In this document: in pieces, positions 16,239 to 24,902 of the stretch
Numbering within the stretch: the stretch's first letter is position 1
Layout of the letters: each line of letters begins with the position of its first letter
Origin: Dactylosporangium sp. AC04546
GTDB taxonomy: Bacteria > Actinomycetota > Actinomycetes > Mycobacteriales > Micromonosporaceae
Reading direction: 5' to 3'
Assembly: GCF_022095675.1 (NCBI RefSeq)
Contig: NZ_JAHYSG010000033.1
Coordinates: 42,004-106,003 of the forward strand
Length of the DNA: 64,000 nucleotides
Notes under the pieces: generated by a model
Databases searched by the model: none
What the model saw: only the letters and a program-made list of their open reading frames with translations
What the model was told of the DNA's origin: nothing
Made by a program: the position numbers and the translations under genes

Positions 16239-17626
16239 CCCCGCCCGCGCTGCGCCGCGGTGTCCGGCTCGCCTTCGACCCCGTCCGGAGCCAGGACGCC
16301 CTGCTGTACCCCGAGGGCGTCCTGCTGCTCGACCCGGTCGCCGCCGACGTGGTGCGGGCCTGCGACGGCCGGCGCGACCTGGCCGCCCTCGTCGCCCGGC
16401 TGGCCCGCGACTACGACGGCGTCCAGGCGCCCGACGTCGAGCGCCTCCTGGCCGACCTGCGCGACCGCCGGCTGCTGGCCGCGGACGGGTCGGCGGCGGG
16501 TCCTGAACGTCCCGGCGGCGCCCTGGCGGGCGGCGCCGCCGGGGCAACCACCTGGACGGGCGGCCATCCCCGTCCGACGGGACTGCTCGCCGAGCTGACC
16601 TACCGGTGCCCGCTGCGCTGCGCGTACTGCTCGAACCCGGTGGAGCTGGCGGCGTACCGCGCCGAGCTCACCACCGCTGAGTGGACCGGCGTGTTCGACC
16701 AGGCCCGCGCCGCCGGGGTGCTGCAGGTGCACCTGTCAGGCGGCGAACCGCTGCTGCGACCCGACCTGGCGGACCTCATCGGCCACGCGAGCGGCCTCGG
16801 GATGTACACCAACCTCGTCACGAGCGGCATCCCGCTCACCGCCGCCCGCCTCGCCGCGCTGCTCGCCGCCGGCCTCGACCACCTGCAACTGTCCATCCAG
16901 GACGCCGAGCCCGCCGCCGCCGACGGCATGGCCGGCGGCCGCTTCCACGCCCGCAAGCTCGCCGCCGCCGAGCTCATCCGCGCGGCGGGCATCCCACTCA
17001 CCGTCAACGTCGTCCTGCACGCCGGCAACACCGATCGCCTCACGCAGATCGCCGAGCTGGCCGTGTCGCTGGGCGCCGACCGGCTGGAGCTCGCCCACAC
17101 CCAGTACTACGGCTGGGGCCTGCGCAACCGCGCCGCCCTCATGCCGACCCGCGAGCAGGTCGCCGCGTCGGCGCTGGCCGCGGCCGAGGTGCACCGCCGG
17201 CACGGCGAGCGGGTCGAGATCGTGTACGTCGAGCCCGACTACCACACCGGACGCCCCAAGCCCTGCATGAACGGCTGGGGCAGCCGCCAGCTCGTCGTGG
17301 CGCCCAACGGCGACCTGCTGCCATGCCTGGCCGCCGGCCAGCTGGGCCTGCCGATCCCGTCGGCCCGGACCACCGGCCTGGCGGACGCCTGGCAGCACTC
17401 GGCGCTGTTCAACGCGTTCCGCGGTACCGCCTGGATGGCCGACCCGTGCCGCACCTGCGCGCTGCGCGACGAGGACCTCGGCGGCTGCCGCTGCCAGGCG
17501 TACCAGCTCACCGGCGACGCCGCGGCCACCGACCCGGCCTGCCGGCTGTCACCGCACCACGACCGCGTCCGCGCCGCCGCCGGCACACCCGCCCGGACAC
17601 CGGCGATCCCGCGGCGGTCGCGGTGA
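16235..17626 (+). CDS. pqqDE: PqqD-PqqE fusion: peptide chaperone plus radical SAM cyclase
   Basis: The 463-residue protein fuses two PQQ proteins. Residues 1-90 are PqqD, the PqqA-binding chaperone (YPEGVLLLDPVAADVVRACDG). A Gly/Ala-rich linker follows. From about residue 110 comes PqqE, with the radical SAM cluster C-x3-C-x2-C in TYRCPLRCAYC, then GGEPLLRPDL. A SPASM region with PCMNGWGSRQ, LLPCLAA and CRTCALRDEDLGGCRCQAY holds the auxiliary Fe-S clusters. It forms the Glu-Tyr cross-link in PqqA. Fusion of D and E is known in several genera. It is GTGA-coupled at both ends. Confidence 0.95.
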   Translation: MTPPALRRGVRLAFDPVRSQDALLYPEGVLLLDPVAADVVRACDGRRDLAALVARLARDYDGVQAPDVERLLADLRDRRLLAADGSAAGPERPGGALAGGAAGATTWTGGHPRPTGLLAELTYRCPLRCAYCSNPVELAAYRAELTTAEWTGVFDQARAAGVLQVHLSGGEPLLRPDLADLIGHASGLGMYTNLVTSGIPLTAARLAALLAAGLDHLQLSIQDAEPAAADGMAGGRFHARKLAAAELIRAAGIPLTVNVVLHAGNTDRLTQIAELAVSLGADRLELAHTQYYGWGLRNRAALMPTREQVAASALAAAEVHRRHGERVEIVYVEPDYHTGRPKPCMNGWGSRQLVVAPNGDLLPCLAAGQLGLPIPSARTTGLADAWQHSALFNAFRGTAWMADPCRTCALRDEDLGGCRCQAYQLTGDAAATDPACRLSPHHDRVRAAAGTPARTPAIPRRSR

Positions 17627-18474
17627 GGGTCCGCATCCTCGGCAGCGCGGCCGGCGGCGGCATCCCCCAGTGGAACTGTGCCTGCGCCGGCTGCGCGGCG
17701 GCCCGGCGCAGCGGGGCGCACCGCACCCAGGACGGCGTGGCGGTCACCGGCGACGGCACGGCGTGGTACCTGGTCAACGCCTCGCCCGACCTGCGCGTCC
17801 AGCTGGTGTCGGCCGGCGACCTCGACCCCGGCCCGGGCCGGCGGGACACCCCGATCCGGGGTGTGCTGCTGACCACCGCCGAGCTCGACCACACGGCCGG
17901 GCTGCTCGGCCTGCGCGAGGCCGGGCGCCTCGATCTCACCGCCACCGCCACCGTCCTCGCCGCGCTCCCGCTCATCCCGATCCTGCGCCGCTACACCGAC
18001 CTGCGGACCCACGAGCTGCCGATCGGCGCGCCGCTCGCCCTCGACGGCGGCCTCACCGTGCGGGCCCTGGTCGTCGGGGCGAAGGTGCCCCGCTACGCCG
18101 ATCCCTGCCCCGACCATCGCCCGGACGACGCCTGGGTCACGGCGCTGCGGATCGGTGACGAGCGGACAGGCCGGTCGTTCGTGTACGCCACCTGCCTGCC
18201 GGCGTGGACCGATGCCTTCGACGCGTTCCTCGCCGGGGCCGACGCGGCGCTGCTCGACGGGACGTTCAGCACCGAGGACGAGCCGGCTCGGGCGGCCGGG
18301 CTGACCCGCACCCCGCGCGAGATGGGCCACCTGCCGATCGCCGGCGCGCTGCCGGCACTGCGCCGCCACCCCGGCGTCCGGTTCCTGTTCGGGCACCTCA
18401 ACAACACCAACCCGTACGCGGCCGGGCCGGCCCCGGTCGAGGTCGCCCGCGACGGGCAGGAGCTACTGCTCTGA
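17623..18474 (+). CDS. pqqB: PqqB, metallo-beta-lactamase-fold PQQ biosynthesis protein
   Basis: The 283-residue protein shows the PqqB signature start RILGSAAGGGIPQWNCAC with the conserved Cys pair, then LVNASPDLRVQL, TTAELDHTAGLLGLREA, PREMGHLPIAG and FGHLNNTNP. In the accepted model PqqB hydroxylates the cross-linked Glu-Tyr intermediate before PqqC acts. It completes the operon pqqA-C-DE-B; no pqqF protease is adjacent. The 3' end overlaps the convergent TetR gene by 12 bp. Confidence 0.94.
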   Translation: MRVRILGSAAGGGIPQWNCACAGCAAARRSGAHRTQDGVAVTGDGTAWYLVNASPDLRVQLVSAGDLDPGPGRRDTPIRGVLLTTAELDHTAGLLGLREAGRLDLTATATVLAALPLIPILRRYTDLRTHELPIGAPLALDGGLTVRALVVGAKVPRYADPCPDHRPDDAWVTALRIGDERTGRSFVYATCLPAWTDAFDAFLAGADAALLDGTFSTEDEPARAAGLTRTPREMGHLPIAGALPALRRHPGVRFLFGHLNNTNPYAAGPAPVEVARDGQELLL

Positions 18475-19110
18475 GCCCCCGATGAGCAGGTGCGAGACGA
18501 TCATGTCGCCGAGCAGCCGCCGGTAGTGGTCGCGGCGGGCGGGGTCGACCGGGTCGCGCTCGAAGATAGCGGTCAGGGTGTACCGGTTGGCGATGCGGAA
18601 GAAGCAGTACGCGCTGATCGCCAGGTGCACGTCGAACGCGTCGACGTCGTGGCGGAACATGCCCTCGGCCCGGCCGCGCTCGAGGATCCGCTCGATCAGC
18701 TTGATCGCCGGGCTGTTCAGGGCGGCCAGGCTGTCCAGCTGCGCGATGTGCTCGCCGCGGTGGATGTTCTCGATGCAGACCAGCCGGATGAAGTCCGGGT
18801 TGGCCTCGTGGTGGTCGAACGTGATCTCGGCGAGCCGGCGGATCGCCTCGGCCGGCGGCAGGTGGTCGAGGTTCAGCTGGTGCTCGGCGGCGCGGATGCG
18901 GGCGTAGGCGCGCTCCAGCACCTCGATGTACAGCTGCCGCTTGCCGCCGAAGTAGTAGTAGATCATCCGCTTGGTCGTGCGGGTCCGCTCGGCGATCTCG
19001 TCCACCCGCGCGCCGTCGTACCCCCGGTCGGCGAACTCCCGCGTCGCGACGTCGAGGATCTCCCGGCGGGTCCGTTCGGCGTCGCGCCGGCGTTCGTCAC
19101 CCTGATCCAT
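18463..19110 (-). CDS. TetR-family transcriptional regulator
   Basis: The 215-residue protein has an N-terminal HTH (RREILDVATREFADRGYDGARVDEIA, TTKRMIYYYFGGKRQLYIEVLE) and a TetR C-terminal ligand domain with NPDFIRLVCIENIHRGEHI, a pattern seen in regulators of catabolic genes. ATG 19108-19110 starts directly at the HTH-bearing protein; the longer upstream frame has no homology. It is convergent with pqqB and could regulate the PQQ/ThuA unit, but this is only positional inference. Confidence 0.9.
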   Translation of the reverse strand: MDQGDERRRDAERTRREILDVATREFADRGYDGARVDEIAERTRTTKRMIYYYFGGKRQLYIEVLERAYARIRAAEHQLNLDHLPPAEAIRRLAEITFDHHEANPDFIRLVCIENIHRGEHIAQLDSLAALNSPAIKLIERILERGRAEGMFRHDVDAFDVHLAISAYCFFRIANRYTLTAIFERDPVDPARRDHYRRLLGDMIVSHLLIGGSEQ

Positions 19111-19162
19111 CGCGCCCCTTCGCCTGCTCCTGCGCCGCCCAGTCTCGCACGGCGGCGGGCGG

Positions 19163-19256
19163 TCACGGCCGCGGCGGGCCGTCGGCCAGGGCCGCGAGGA
19201 CGAGCGCGACACTGCCGTCCGCGTCGGTGACGGCGAGCACCGCGCCGGGCGGCGAG
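19163..19256 (-). pseudogene. 3' tail of a truncated minus-strand gene
   Basis: On the minus strand a frame reading GAVLAVTDADGSVALVLAAL ends at a TGA (19165-19163). Its composition looks coding, but it loses continuity near 19256, where an unrelated plus-strand gene fragment begins. I do not recognise the family. It is best read as the last 30 residues of a gene whose 5' part was deleted. Confidence 0.4.
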
Positions 19257-19257
19257 C

Positions 19258-19848
19258 GGCGCCCAGGTCGGCCCGCTGCTGCCCGGTGCCGGCCGCTGCC
19301 TGGTGCTGGTCACCAGCCGCTCCCGCCTGCTCGACCTCGAGGTCGGCTGGCGGCTGAACCTGGGCCCGCTCGAACACCGCGACGCCGTGGCGCTGCTCGC
19401 CAGCACCGCCGGCGAGCAGCGGGTCCAGGCCGCCCCCGATGCCTCCGACCGGATCGCGGCGGCCTGCGAGGAGCTGCCCCTCGCGATCCGGATCGTCGGG
19501 GCCCGCCTGGCCGGGCACCCGGGCATGGCGCTGCCGCACCTGGCCGAGCGCCTGGAGGACGAGGAGCGGCGCCTCGAGGAGCTGGCGGTCGGCGCGATGT
19601 CGGTGCGCCGCAGCATCCTCGACAGCTACGAGGCGCTCGACCCGGAGGCCCGTGCCGCCCTGCGCGCCCTCGGGACCGCCGGCCGGCCGATCACCGGCAT
19701 GACGGCGTCGGACGTCCTCGGCGTTCCCTCGGCGCAGGCGGACCGGGTGGTCGAGCGCCTCGTGCAGTACAACCTCCTCACCCCGATCGACGAGGAGCGC
19801 TATGCGATGTCGGACCTGCTCCGGCTGGTCGCCCGCGAGCAGGACTGA
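19258..19848 (+). pseudogene. NB-ARC C-terminal fragment of an AfsR/SARP-like regulator
   Basis: The frame reads GAQVGPLLPGAGRCLVLVTSR, then LGPLEHRDAVALLA, LPLAIRIVGARLAGHPG, ILDSYEALDPEARAALRALG and a terminal LLRLVAREQD. These match the second half of the NB-ARC ATPase module (after Walker B) and the winged-helix end of SARP-type regulators. The P-loop, the DNA-binding domain and a start region are missing, and a stop lies in frame at 19228. It abuts the minus-strand remnant before it. Confidence 0.75.
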
Positions 19849-19852
19849 ACCC

Positions 19853-20839
19853 TCACTTGTTGGACTTCGGCAGGCCCGGCGGGTTGACCTCGGAGGTCTG
19901 CACCGCCTCGGTGTCGAGGTTGTACGCCGCCAGCCACTGCTTGTAGACGCCGGTCTCGATGAGGTAGTTGATCGCCTCGGCGAGCGCCTTCACGAGGCCG
20001 TTGTCCTTCTTGGTGGTGGCCGCGATGAGGCCCTGGAGCGTCTCGCCGGCGCCGGAGTAGACGCCGGCGTTGCGCACCGCGTCCGGGGTGCCCTGGGTCT
20101 TGCTGATCTGGAACGCGATGCCGGGGTTCGGTCCGAAGTACGCGTCGATCTGCCCGGACACGATCGCCTTGAACGTGCTGGGCGTGTCGGCGAAGTACTT
20201 GATGTCGAGGGTCTTGCCCTCGCCCTTCAGCTTCTCCTGCCAGGCGACCAGGATCTTCTCCTGGTTGGTGCCGGCGCCGACGGCGACCTTGAGGCCGGCG
20301 AGCTTCGTGTAGTCCTTGTCGAAGTTCCAGCTGTTGCCGGCCTTCACCGCGAAGCCCAGGTTGTCCTGGCGGTACGAGGCGAAGTCGTACTTCTCCTTGC
20401 GCTGCTCGGTGTCGGTGATGTTCGAGAAGCCGACCTCGTTCTTGCCGGAGTCGATGCCGACGAACAGGTTGTCCCACGTGTCGTTGTTGAACTCGGGCGT
20501 GAGGCCGAACACGGCGGCGACGAGCCGGCCGAGGTCGGGCTCCGCGCCGGTGACGGTCTTGTCGTCGTCGCCGACGAAGGCGAGCGGCGGGAATCCGGTC
20601 GGCAGCGCGCCGAGCCCGACGGTGAGCTTGCCGTCCTTCTTGATCGCTTCGGGGAGCAGGTCGGCGATGCGCTGCTGCCGCTCGACCTTGAGCTCGGTCG
20701 GCTTGGCGATGCCGTCGGCCTGGGCGCCGATGGTGACGGTGCCGTTGCTTGCCTCGGCCTGCGCCTCGTCGCCGGTGCCGCAGGCGGCGAGGCTCGCGAC
20801 GAGAGCGACGGCGACCGCGAACGTCCCTACGGTACGCAT
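19853..20839 (-). CDS. Amino-acid ABC transporter substrate-binding lipoprotein
   Basis: The 328-residue protein has a lipoprotein signal ending SLAACG. A type II periplasmic-binding fold of the glutamate/polar amino-acid class follows (KLTVGLGALPTGFPPLAFV, GAEPDLGRLVAAVFGL, VGFSNITDTEQRKEKYDFASY, GLKVAVGAGTNQEKIL). AAGGAGATCC directly precedes ATG 20839, so the ATG at 20854 is not the start. It is the last gene of a minus-strand permease-ATPase-binding-protein operon. Confidence 0.93.
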   Translation of the reverse strand: MRTVGTFAVAVALVASLAACGTGDEAQAEASNGTVTIGAQADGIAKPTELKVERQQRIADLLPEAIKKDGKLTVGLGALPTGFPPLAFVGDDDKTVTGAEPDLGRLVAAVFGLTPEFNNDTWDNLFVGIDSGKNEVGFSNITDTEQRKEKYDFASYRQDNLGFAVKAGNSWNFDKDYTKLAGLKVAVGAGTNQEKILVAWQEKLKGEGKTLDIKYFADTPSTFKAIVSGQIDAYFGPNPGIAFQISKTQGTPDAVRNAGVYSGAGETLQGLIAATTKKDNGLVKALAEAINYLIETGVYKQWLAAYNLDTEAVQTSEVNPPGLPKSNK

Positions 20840-20854
20840 GGATCTCCTTGACAT

Positions 20855-21616
20855 TCAGAGCACCTTCGAGAGGAATTCCCGGGTGCGGGCCTGGTTCGGG
20901 TGGTCGAGCACCTGGGACGGCGGGCCGTGTTCGACGATCACGCCGCCGTCGATGAAGACGACGGTGTCGGCGACCTCACGGGCGAAGCCGATCTCGTGGG
21001 TGACGATGACGAGGGTGGTGCCGCTGTCGGCGAGCCGGCGGATCACCGACAGCACCTCGCCGACCAGTTCGGGGTCGAGCGCGGAGGTCGGCTCGTCGAA
21101 CAGCAGCAGGCTCGGCTCCAGCGCCAGCGCGCGGGCGATCGCGACGCGCTGCTGCTGGCCGCCGGAGAGCTGCCGCGGGTAGGCGTCGCCGCGGTCGCCG
21201 AGGCCGACCCGGGCCAGCAGCTCCACGGCCCGCTCGCGGGCCGCCGGCCGGGCGAGGCGCTTGTGCGCGACGAGCGGCTCGGCGACGTTGTCCTGCGCGG
21301 TGAGGTTGGGGAACAGGTTGAAGCTCTGGGCGACGAAGCCGATCCGGGTCCGCTGCCGGCGCACCGCCCGTTCGGGCAGCTCGTGCAGGTGCTGGCCGCG
21401 GACCTCGACGCCGATCAGCTCGCCGTGCACGGCGACGTAACCGAGGTCGGGCCGCTCGAGGTGGTTGATGGTGCGCAGCAGGGTCGACTTGCCCGACCCC
21501 GACGGTCCGAGGACGGCCACCACATCGCCGGGGCGGACGGTCAGGTCGACGCCCTTGAGCACCTCGCGGAGGCCGAAGGACTTGTGGACGTTGCGGATCT
21601 CCAGCGCGGTCGTCAT
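20855..21616 (-). CDS. Amino-acid ABC transporter ATP-binding protein
   Basis: The 253-residue ATPase is of the GlnQ/HisP class: Walker A GPSGSGKST, Q-loop VAQSFNLFPNLTAQDNV, signature LSGGQQQRVAIARAL, Walker B LLLFDEPTSALDPELVGEVL and H-loop VTHEIGFAREVAD. It powers import of a polar amino acid together with the flanking permease and binding protein. Start and upstream stop overlap by one base. Confidence 0.95.
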   Translation of the reverse strand: MTTALEIRNVHKSFGLREVLKGVDLTVRPGDVVAVLGPSGSGKSTLLRTINHLERPDLGYVAVHGELIGVEVRGQHLHELPERAVRRQRTRIGFVAQSFNLFPNLTAQDNVAEPLVAHKRLARPAARERAVELLARVGLGDRGDAYPRQLSGGQQQRVAIARALALEPSLLLFDEPTSALDPELVGEVLSVIRRLADSGTTLVIVTHEIGFAREVADTVVFIDGGVIVEHGPPSQVLDHPNQARTREFLSKVL

Positions 21617-22578
21617 CAGAGGCCCCTTCTGGTCAGCCGGCCCCAGGTCTCGCCCGTGAGGCGCCGCAGCCGCTGGACCGGCGTCGGGGGCAGCGCGTGG
21701 ACGGAGCCGCGGGCGAAGTACCGCTCGACGTAGAACTGCACGATCGACAGCACCGCGGTGAGGATGAGGTACCACGTCGCGCCCACGATGAGGATCGGCA
21801 CGAGCGACTCGGGATGCCGCGACTCCAGCACGAACACCGCGCCGAAGAGGTCGAGCAGCGACACGTAGTAGACCAGCGAACTGGCCTTGACCAGTCCGAC
21901 GAGCTGGTTGCCGTACGCCGGGACGATCGAGCGCAGCGCCTGCGGCAGCACGATGCGGCGCAGTTGCCGGGCCTTGGACAGCCCGAGCGCGTTCGCGGCC
22001 TCGATCTGGCCGTGCTCGACGGACAGGATGCCGCCGCGGATGACCTCGGCCGCGTACGCCGCCTCGTTGAGGCTCAGCGCGATGACGCCGATGGCGAGCG
22101 GGGTGAGGCTGCTCGTCTGGACCTGGGCGAAGACCGGGCCCCAGGGGATGCCGACGCCGAGGCTCGGGTAGAAGTACGAGAAGTTGAACGTGATGATCAG
22201 CAGCAACGGCAGCGGCAGCGCCCGGAAGAACCACACGTAGGCCCAGGCGAGGCCGCCGATCAGCGGGTTGGTGGACAGCCTGCCCAGCGCGACGACCACG
22301 CCGAGCAGCAGCCCGAACAGCGCGCTCAGCGCGACGACCTGGATCGTGACGACGACGCCGTCGAGGATCGACTCGCGCGTGAAGAACGCCCCGAACTTGT
22401 GCCACTCGTAGTGCTCGTTGGTGAAGATCCCGGTGACGAACTGGGCGAGCACGACCAGCACGGCCGCGCTGACCAGCCAGCGCCAGGGGCGCAGCCGCGG
22501 CGTGACCCGGCGCTGCGCGAGCCGGGGGTCCAGCCGGCGCTCGTCGATCGGCGGGCTCAGGGTGACTTGATCGGTCAT
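21616..22578 (-). CDS. Amino-acid ABC transporter permease
   Basis: The 320-residue protein has a long cytoplasmic N-terminus (about 35 residues), one membrane anchor, then the His/Glu/Gln-type permease core: GVVVTIQVVALSALFGLLLG, WFFRALPLPLLLI and the EAA loop LNEAAYAAEVIRGGILSV...ALGLSKARQLRRIVLPQALR. A single permease gene suggests a homodimeric channel. GGAG lies upstream of ATG 22578. Confidence 0.93.
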   Translation of the reverse strand: MTDQVTLSPPIDERRLDPRLAQRRVTPRLRPWRWLVSAAVLVVLAQFVTGIFTNEHYEWHKFGAFFTRESILDGVVVTIQVVALSALFGLLLGVVVALGRLSTNPLIGGLAWAYVWFFRALPLPLLLIITFNFSYFYPSLGVGIPWGPVFAQVQTSSLTPLAIGVIALSLNEAAYAAEVIRGGILSVEHGQIEAANALGLSKARQLRRIVLPQALRSIVPAYGNQLVGLVKASSLVYYVSLLDLFGAVFVLESRHPESLVPILIVGATWYLILTAVLSIVQFYVERYFARGSVHALPPTPVQRLRRLTGETWGRLTRRGL

Positions 22579-22610
22579 GGGAGGGCTCCATCGGCAGGGG
22601 GCTTGCTGGG

Positions 22611-22661
22611 AACGTAGGGAGCCCTGCACTATGTTGTCAATCCCTATCGGAAAACTAGCAT
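22611..22661. promoter_or_regulatory. Overlapping divergent promoters
   Basis: For the minus-strand ABC operon, TTGACA (complement of 22635-22640) and TACGTT (complement of 22611-22616) are 18 bp apart. For the plus-strand GNAT gene, TTGTCA (22634-22639) and TAGCAT (22656-22661) are 16 bp apart. The two -35 hexamers occupy the same bases, so the promoters cannot be used at once. Confidence 0.55.
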
Positions 22662-22672
22662 TTGAGGCCGCC

Positions 22673-23341
22673 GTGCTCGACAACCCCGCCTGGTACTCGC
22701 TGACCGGTCCGCACGCGCACTTCGCGCAGGCCAACGGCTCGGCCCGCCGCTACGACCCCGACATATCGGTGTTCGTCGGTCTCCCCGACCACCGCGACGA
22801 GCAGGTGTGGGCGGACCTCGCCGCCCTCGCCGGCCCCGGCGTCGAGGTCCCGGTCACCGGCGCCGAGGTCGCGCCGCCGCCCGACTGGGAGCCGGTGGCC
22901 AAGGGCACGGGCGTGCAGATGGTCGACGACGGCATCGACGCCCGCCCCGACGCGGAGGCGGTCGTGCTCGGCGCCGCGGACGCTGCCGACATGGCCGCCC
23001 TGGTGGCGCGGACCAATCCCGGACCGTGGCGCCCGCGCACGTTCGAGCTCGGCACGTACCTCGGGATCCGCCGCGACGGCCGCCTCGTGGCGATGGCGGG
23101 CGAGCGGCTGCACCCGCCCGGCTGGACCGAGATCAGCGCGGTCTGCACCGACGCCGAGCATCGCGGCCAGGGTCTGGCCGGCCGGCTCGTGCACGCCGTC
23201 GCCCACAACATCCGCTCACGCGGCGACCAGGTGCTGCTGCACGCGGCGGCGAGCAACACCAACGCGATCCGGCTGTACCGGCAGCTCGGCTTCCGGCTGC
23301 GGCGCGAGACCACGTTCGCCGTCTACCGCACGCCCCGCTAG
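22673..23341 (+). CDS. GNAT-family N-acetyltransferase
   Basis: The protein is about 222 residues. Its N-terminal half is divergent (LDNPAWYSLTGPHAHFAQ is the conserved opening of this subgroup) and the GNAT core follows: YLGIRRDGRLVAMAGERLHPPGWTEISAVCTD, then acetyl-CoA motif HRGQGLAGRLV and NTNAIRLYRQLGFRLRRE. GTG 22673 has GAGG upstream and gives the expected N-terminus; ATG 22631 lies inside the promoter. The substrate is unknown. Confidence 0.85.
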   Translation: MLDNPAWYSLTGPHAHFAQANGSARRYDPDISVFVGLPDHRDEQVWADLAALAGPGVEVPVTGAEVAPPPDWEPVAKGTGVQMVDDGIDARPDAEAVVLGAADAADMAALVARTNPGPWRPRTFELGTYLGIRRDGRLVAMAGERLHPPGWTEISAVCTDAEHRGQGLAGRLVHAVAHNIRSRGDQVLLHAAASNTNAIRLYRQLGFRLRRETTFAVYRTPR

Positions 23342-24045
23342 TCGTCATGGGTGCGGTGGAACCACCACCTGCCGGTCACGTGGGTCCACCGCTCCTCGGG
23401 GTAGCGCGTCTGGGGCGGCGTGTCGGTGGCGTACAGGTACGCGTACTCGTAGTTGTACTGCCACGACGAGTCGGGCACCTGGACGTAGATGACGCCGGCG
23501 CTGGTGCGGATGCGCTCGATCGGCATCCCGGAGCGCTTGACGGCGCTCTCCACCCGGTCGAAGTCGGCCCGGGCCTGGGCGTCGAACGGGATGACGCCGG
23601 GCTCGCACTGCGGTGGTCCGTCGTAGAAGGTGCCGTGGGCGTACTCCAGGATCCGGCAGTCACCGTCCCGGTGCCAGTACCAGACCCGCAGCTCCTCGAC
23701 CACCGGCCGGACCGTCGTGTCGAGCCGCTCCACGTCCCGCGGCCACTGGCTGGGCTGGGGCGGCGCGCCGGGGACGAGCCCGGCGACCACGGCGCGCAGC
23801 GTGCCGCCGCCGGGCAGGCTCACCGTGCCGCCGCCGGGCAGCGGGATCGGGCCGGCGACCGCCAGCATGAGGTACGCGACCGAGGCGCCCGCCGCGCCGA
23901 ACGCGGTGGCGCGCAGCCGGCGCCGGCGGTGCGTCGCGCGGCGGGCTCTCGCCGCGGCGGCGCGGCCGTCGAACCGCACGGCGGGCAGGCCCGGGGCGTG
24001 GGCGCGCAGGTACGCGACGACGGCGTCGTCGGCGGTGGGTTCCAT
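23338..24045 (-). CDS. Membrane-anchored partner of the adjacent sigma factor (hypothetical)
   Basis: The 235-residue protein has a short charged cytoplasmic N-terminus (about 45 residues, Arg-rich), one membrane segment ([20 protein letters not shown]), a Pro/Gly repeat [14 protein letters not shown] and an extracytoplasmic domain rich in Trp and Tyr ([19 protein letters not shown]). Its start overlaps the sigma-factor stop. This is the usual layout of an anti-sigma-like protein with its ECF sigma, although no zinc-anti-sigma motif is visible. The 3' end overlaps the GNAT gene by 4 bp. Confidence 0.75.
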   Translation of the reverse strand: MEPTADDAVVAYLRAHAPGLPAVRFDGRAAAARARRATHRRRRLRATAFGAAGASVAYLMLAVAGPIPLPGGGTVSLPGGGTLRAVVAGLVPGAPPQPSQWPRDVERLDTTVRPVVEELRVWYWHRDGDCRILEYAHGTFYDGPPQCEPGVIPFDAQARADFDRVESAVKRSGMPIERIRTSAGVIYVQVPDSSWQYNYEYAYLYATDTPPQTRYPEERWTHVTGRWWFHRTHDD

Positions 24046-24575
24046 CACTGCCGCCCTTCCATCAGGAGGGTTCGCAACCGGGCCAGCGCCCGGGAGTTGT
24101 GGGACTTGACGGTGCCGATCGAGATCCCGAGCTCCCACGCGGTCTCCGCCTCGGTGAGGTCGAGCAGGTGGCGCAGCACGACGACCCGTCGCTGCGCGGC
24201 GGGCAGCCGGGCGAGGGCCCGGACCACCTCGTTGCGGTCGTCGGCGGCCTCGGCGTGGCTCGGCACGGCGCCTTCGGGCGGCGCGTCGGTGAGCACCTCG
24301 CGGCGGGTGCCGCGCCAGCGGTCGATCCGCAGGTTGACGAGGACCTTGCGGGCGTACGCCCGCGGATCGGTGCTGACCGCCCGCGGCCAGGACCGGTAGG
24401 TGCGCTCGAACGTGGTCTGCACCAGGTCCTCGGCGTGGCTGCGGTCGCCGGACAGCAGCAGCGCGACCCGGAGCAGGTAGGGGCCGGTGGCGGCGGCGAA
24501 CGCCGCGAACTGCTCGTCCCGGCCGCCGGACACGCGGACCTCGACGCGTGCGGGTTCGGCACTCATACCCTCCAT
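24045..24575 (-). CDS. ECF RNA polymerase sigma factor (SigE family)
   Basis: The protein is about 176 residues. Region 2 ([35 protein letters not shown]) and region 4 ([45 protein letters not shown]) are typical of actinomycete SigE-family ECF factors. ATG 24575 and ATG 24566 are both possible; the GGAGG between them is too close to serve the second. It is coupled to a one-pass membrane protein that may control its activity. Confidence 0.9.
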   Translation of the reverse strand: MEGMSAEPARVEVRVSGGRDEQFAAFAAATGPYLLRVALLLSGDRSHAEDLVQTTFERTYRSWPRAVSTDPRAYARKVLVNLRIDRWRGTRREVLTDAPPEGAVPSHAEAADDRNEVVRALARLPAAQRRVVVLRHLLDLTEAETAWELGISIGTVKSHNSRALARLRTLLMEGRQ

Positions 24576-24593
24576 CACGCCGCTGCGGGCGCG

Positions 24594-24902
24594 ATGGTTG
24601 TCATCCGTCGTACAGCGCCGACACCCACGCGGGCGACGCTCGCCGGGCTCGGCGTGCGCCGGCTCGTCGTCGCGGGCGCCCAGTCCGACTTCTGCGTCCG
24701 GGCCACCATGCAGCGCGCCGCCGCGGACGGCTTCGACGTCACGCTCGTGAGCGACTGCCACACCACGAGCGACGCGTCGTTCGACGGCGTGGCCATCGGT
24801 GCTCGGCAGATCGTCGCGCACACCAACCTGTACATGAGCACCCTGCGCTATCCGGCCCAGGCCTTCGCCGCCGTCCCGCACGACCAGGTCGAGCTCGCCT
24901 AG
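24594..24902 (+). pseudogene. Truncated isochorismatase-family cysteine hydrolase
   Basis: The frame gives [30 protein letters not shown] and a C-terminal hydrolase end, which is the second half of the family and includes the catalytic Cys. The first half, with the catalytic Asp and Lys, is missing, and the sequence upstream is the sigma-factor gene on the other strand. It is convergent with a GlxA-type regulator, a gene pair often seen intact elsewhere. I read it as a remnant; a short expressed protein from ATG 24594 is possible but would be inactive. Confidence 0.75.
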
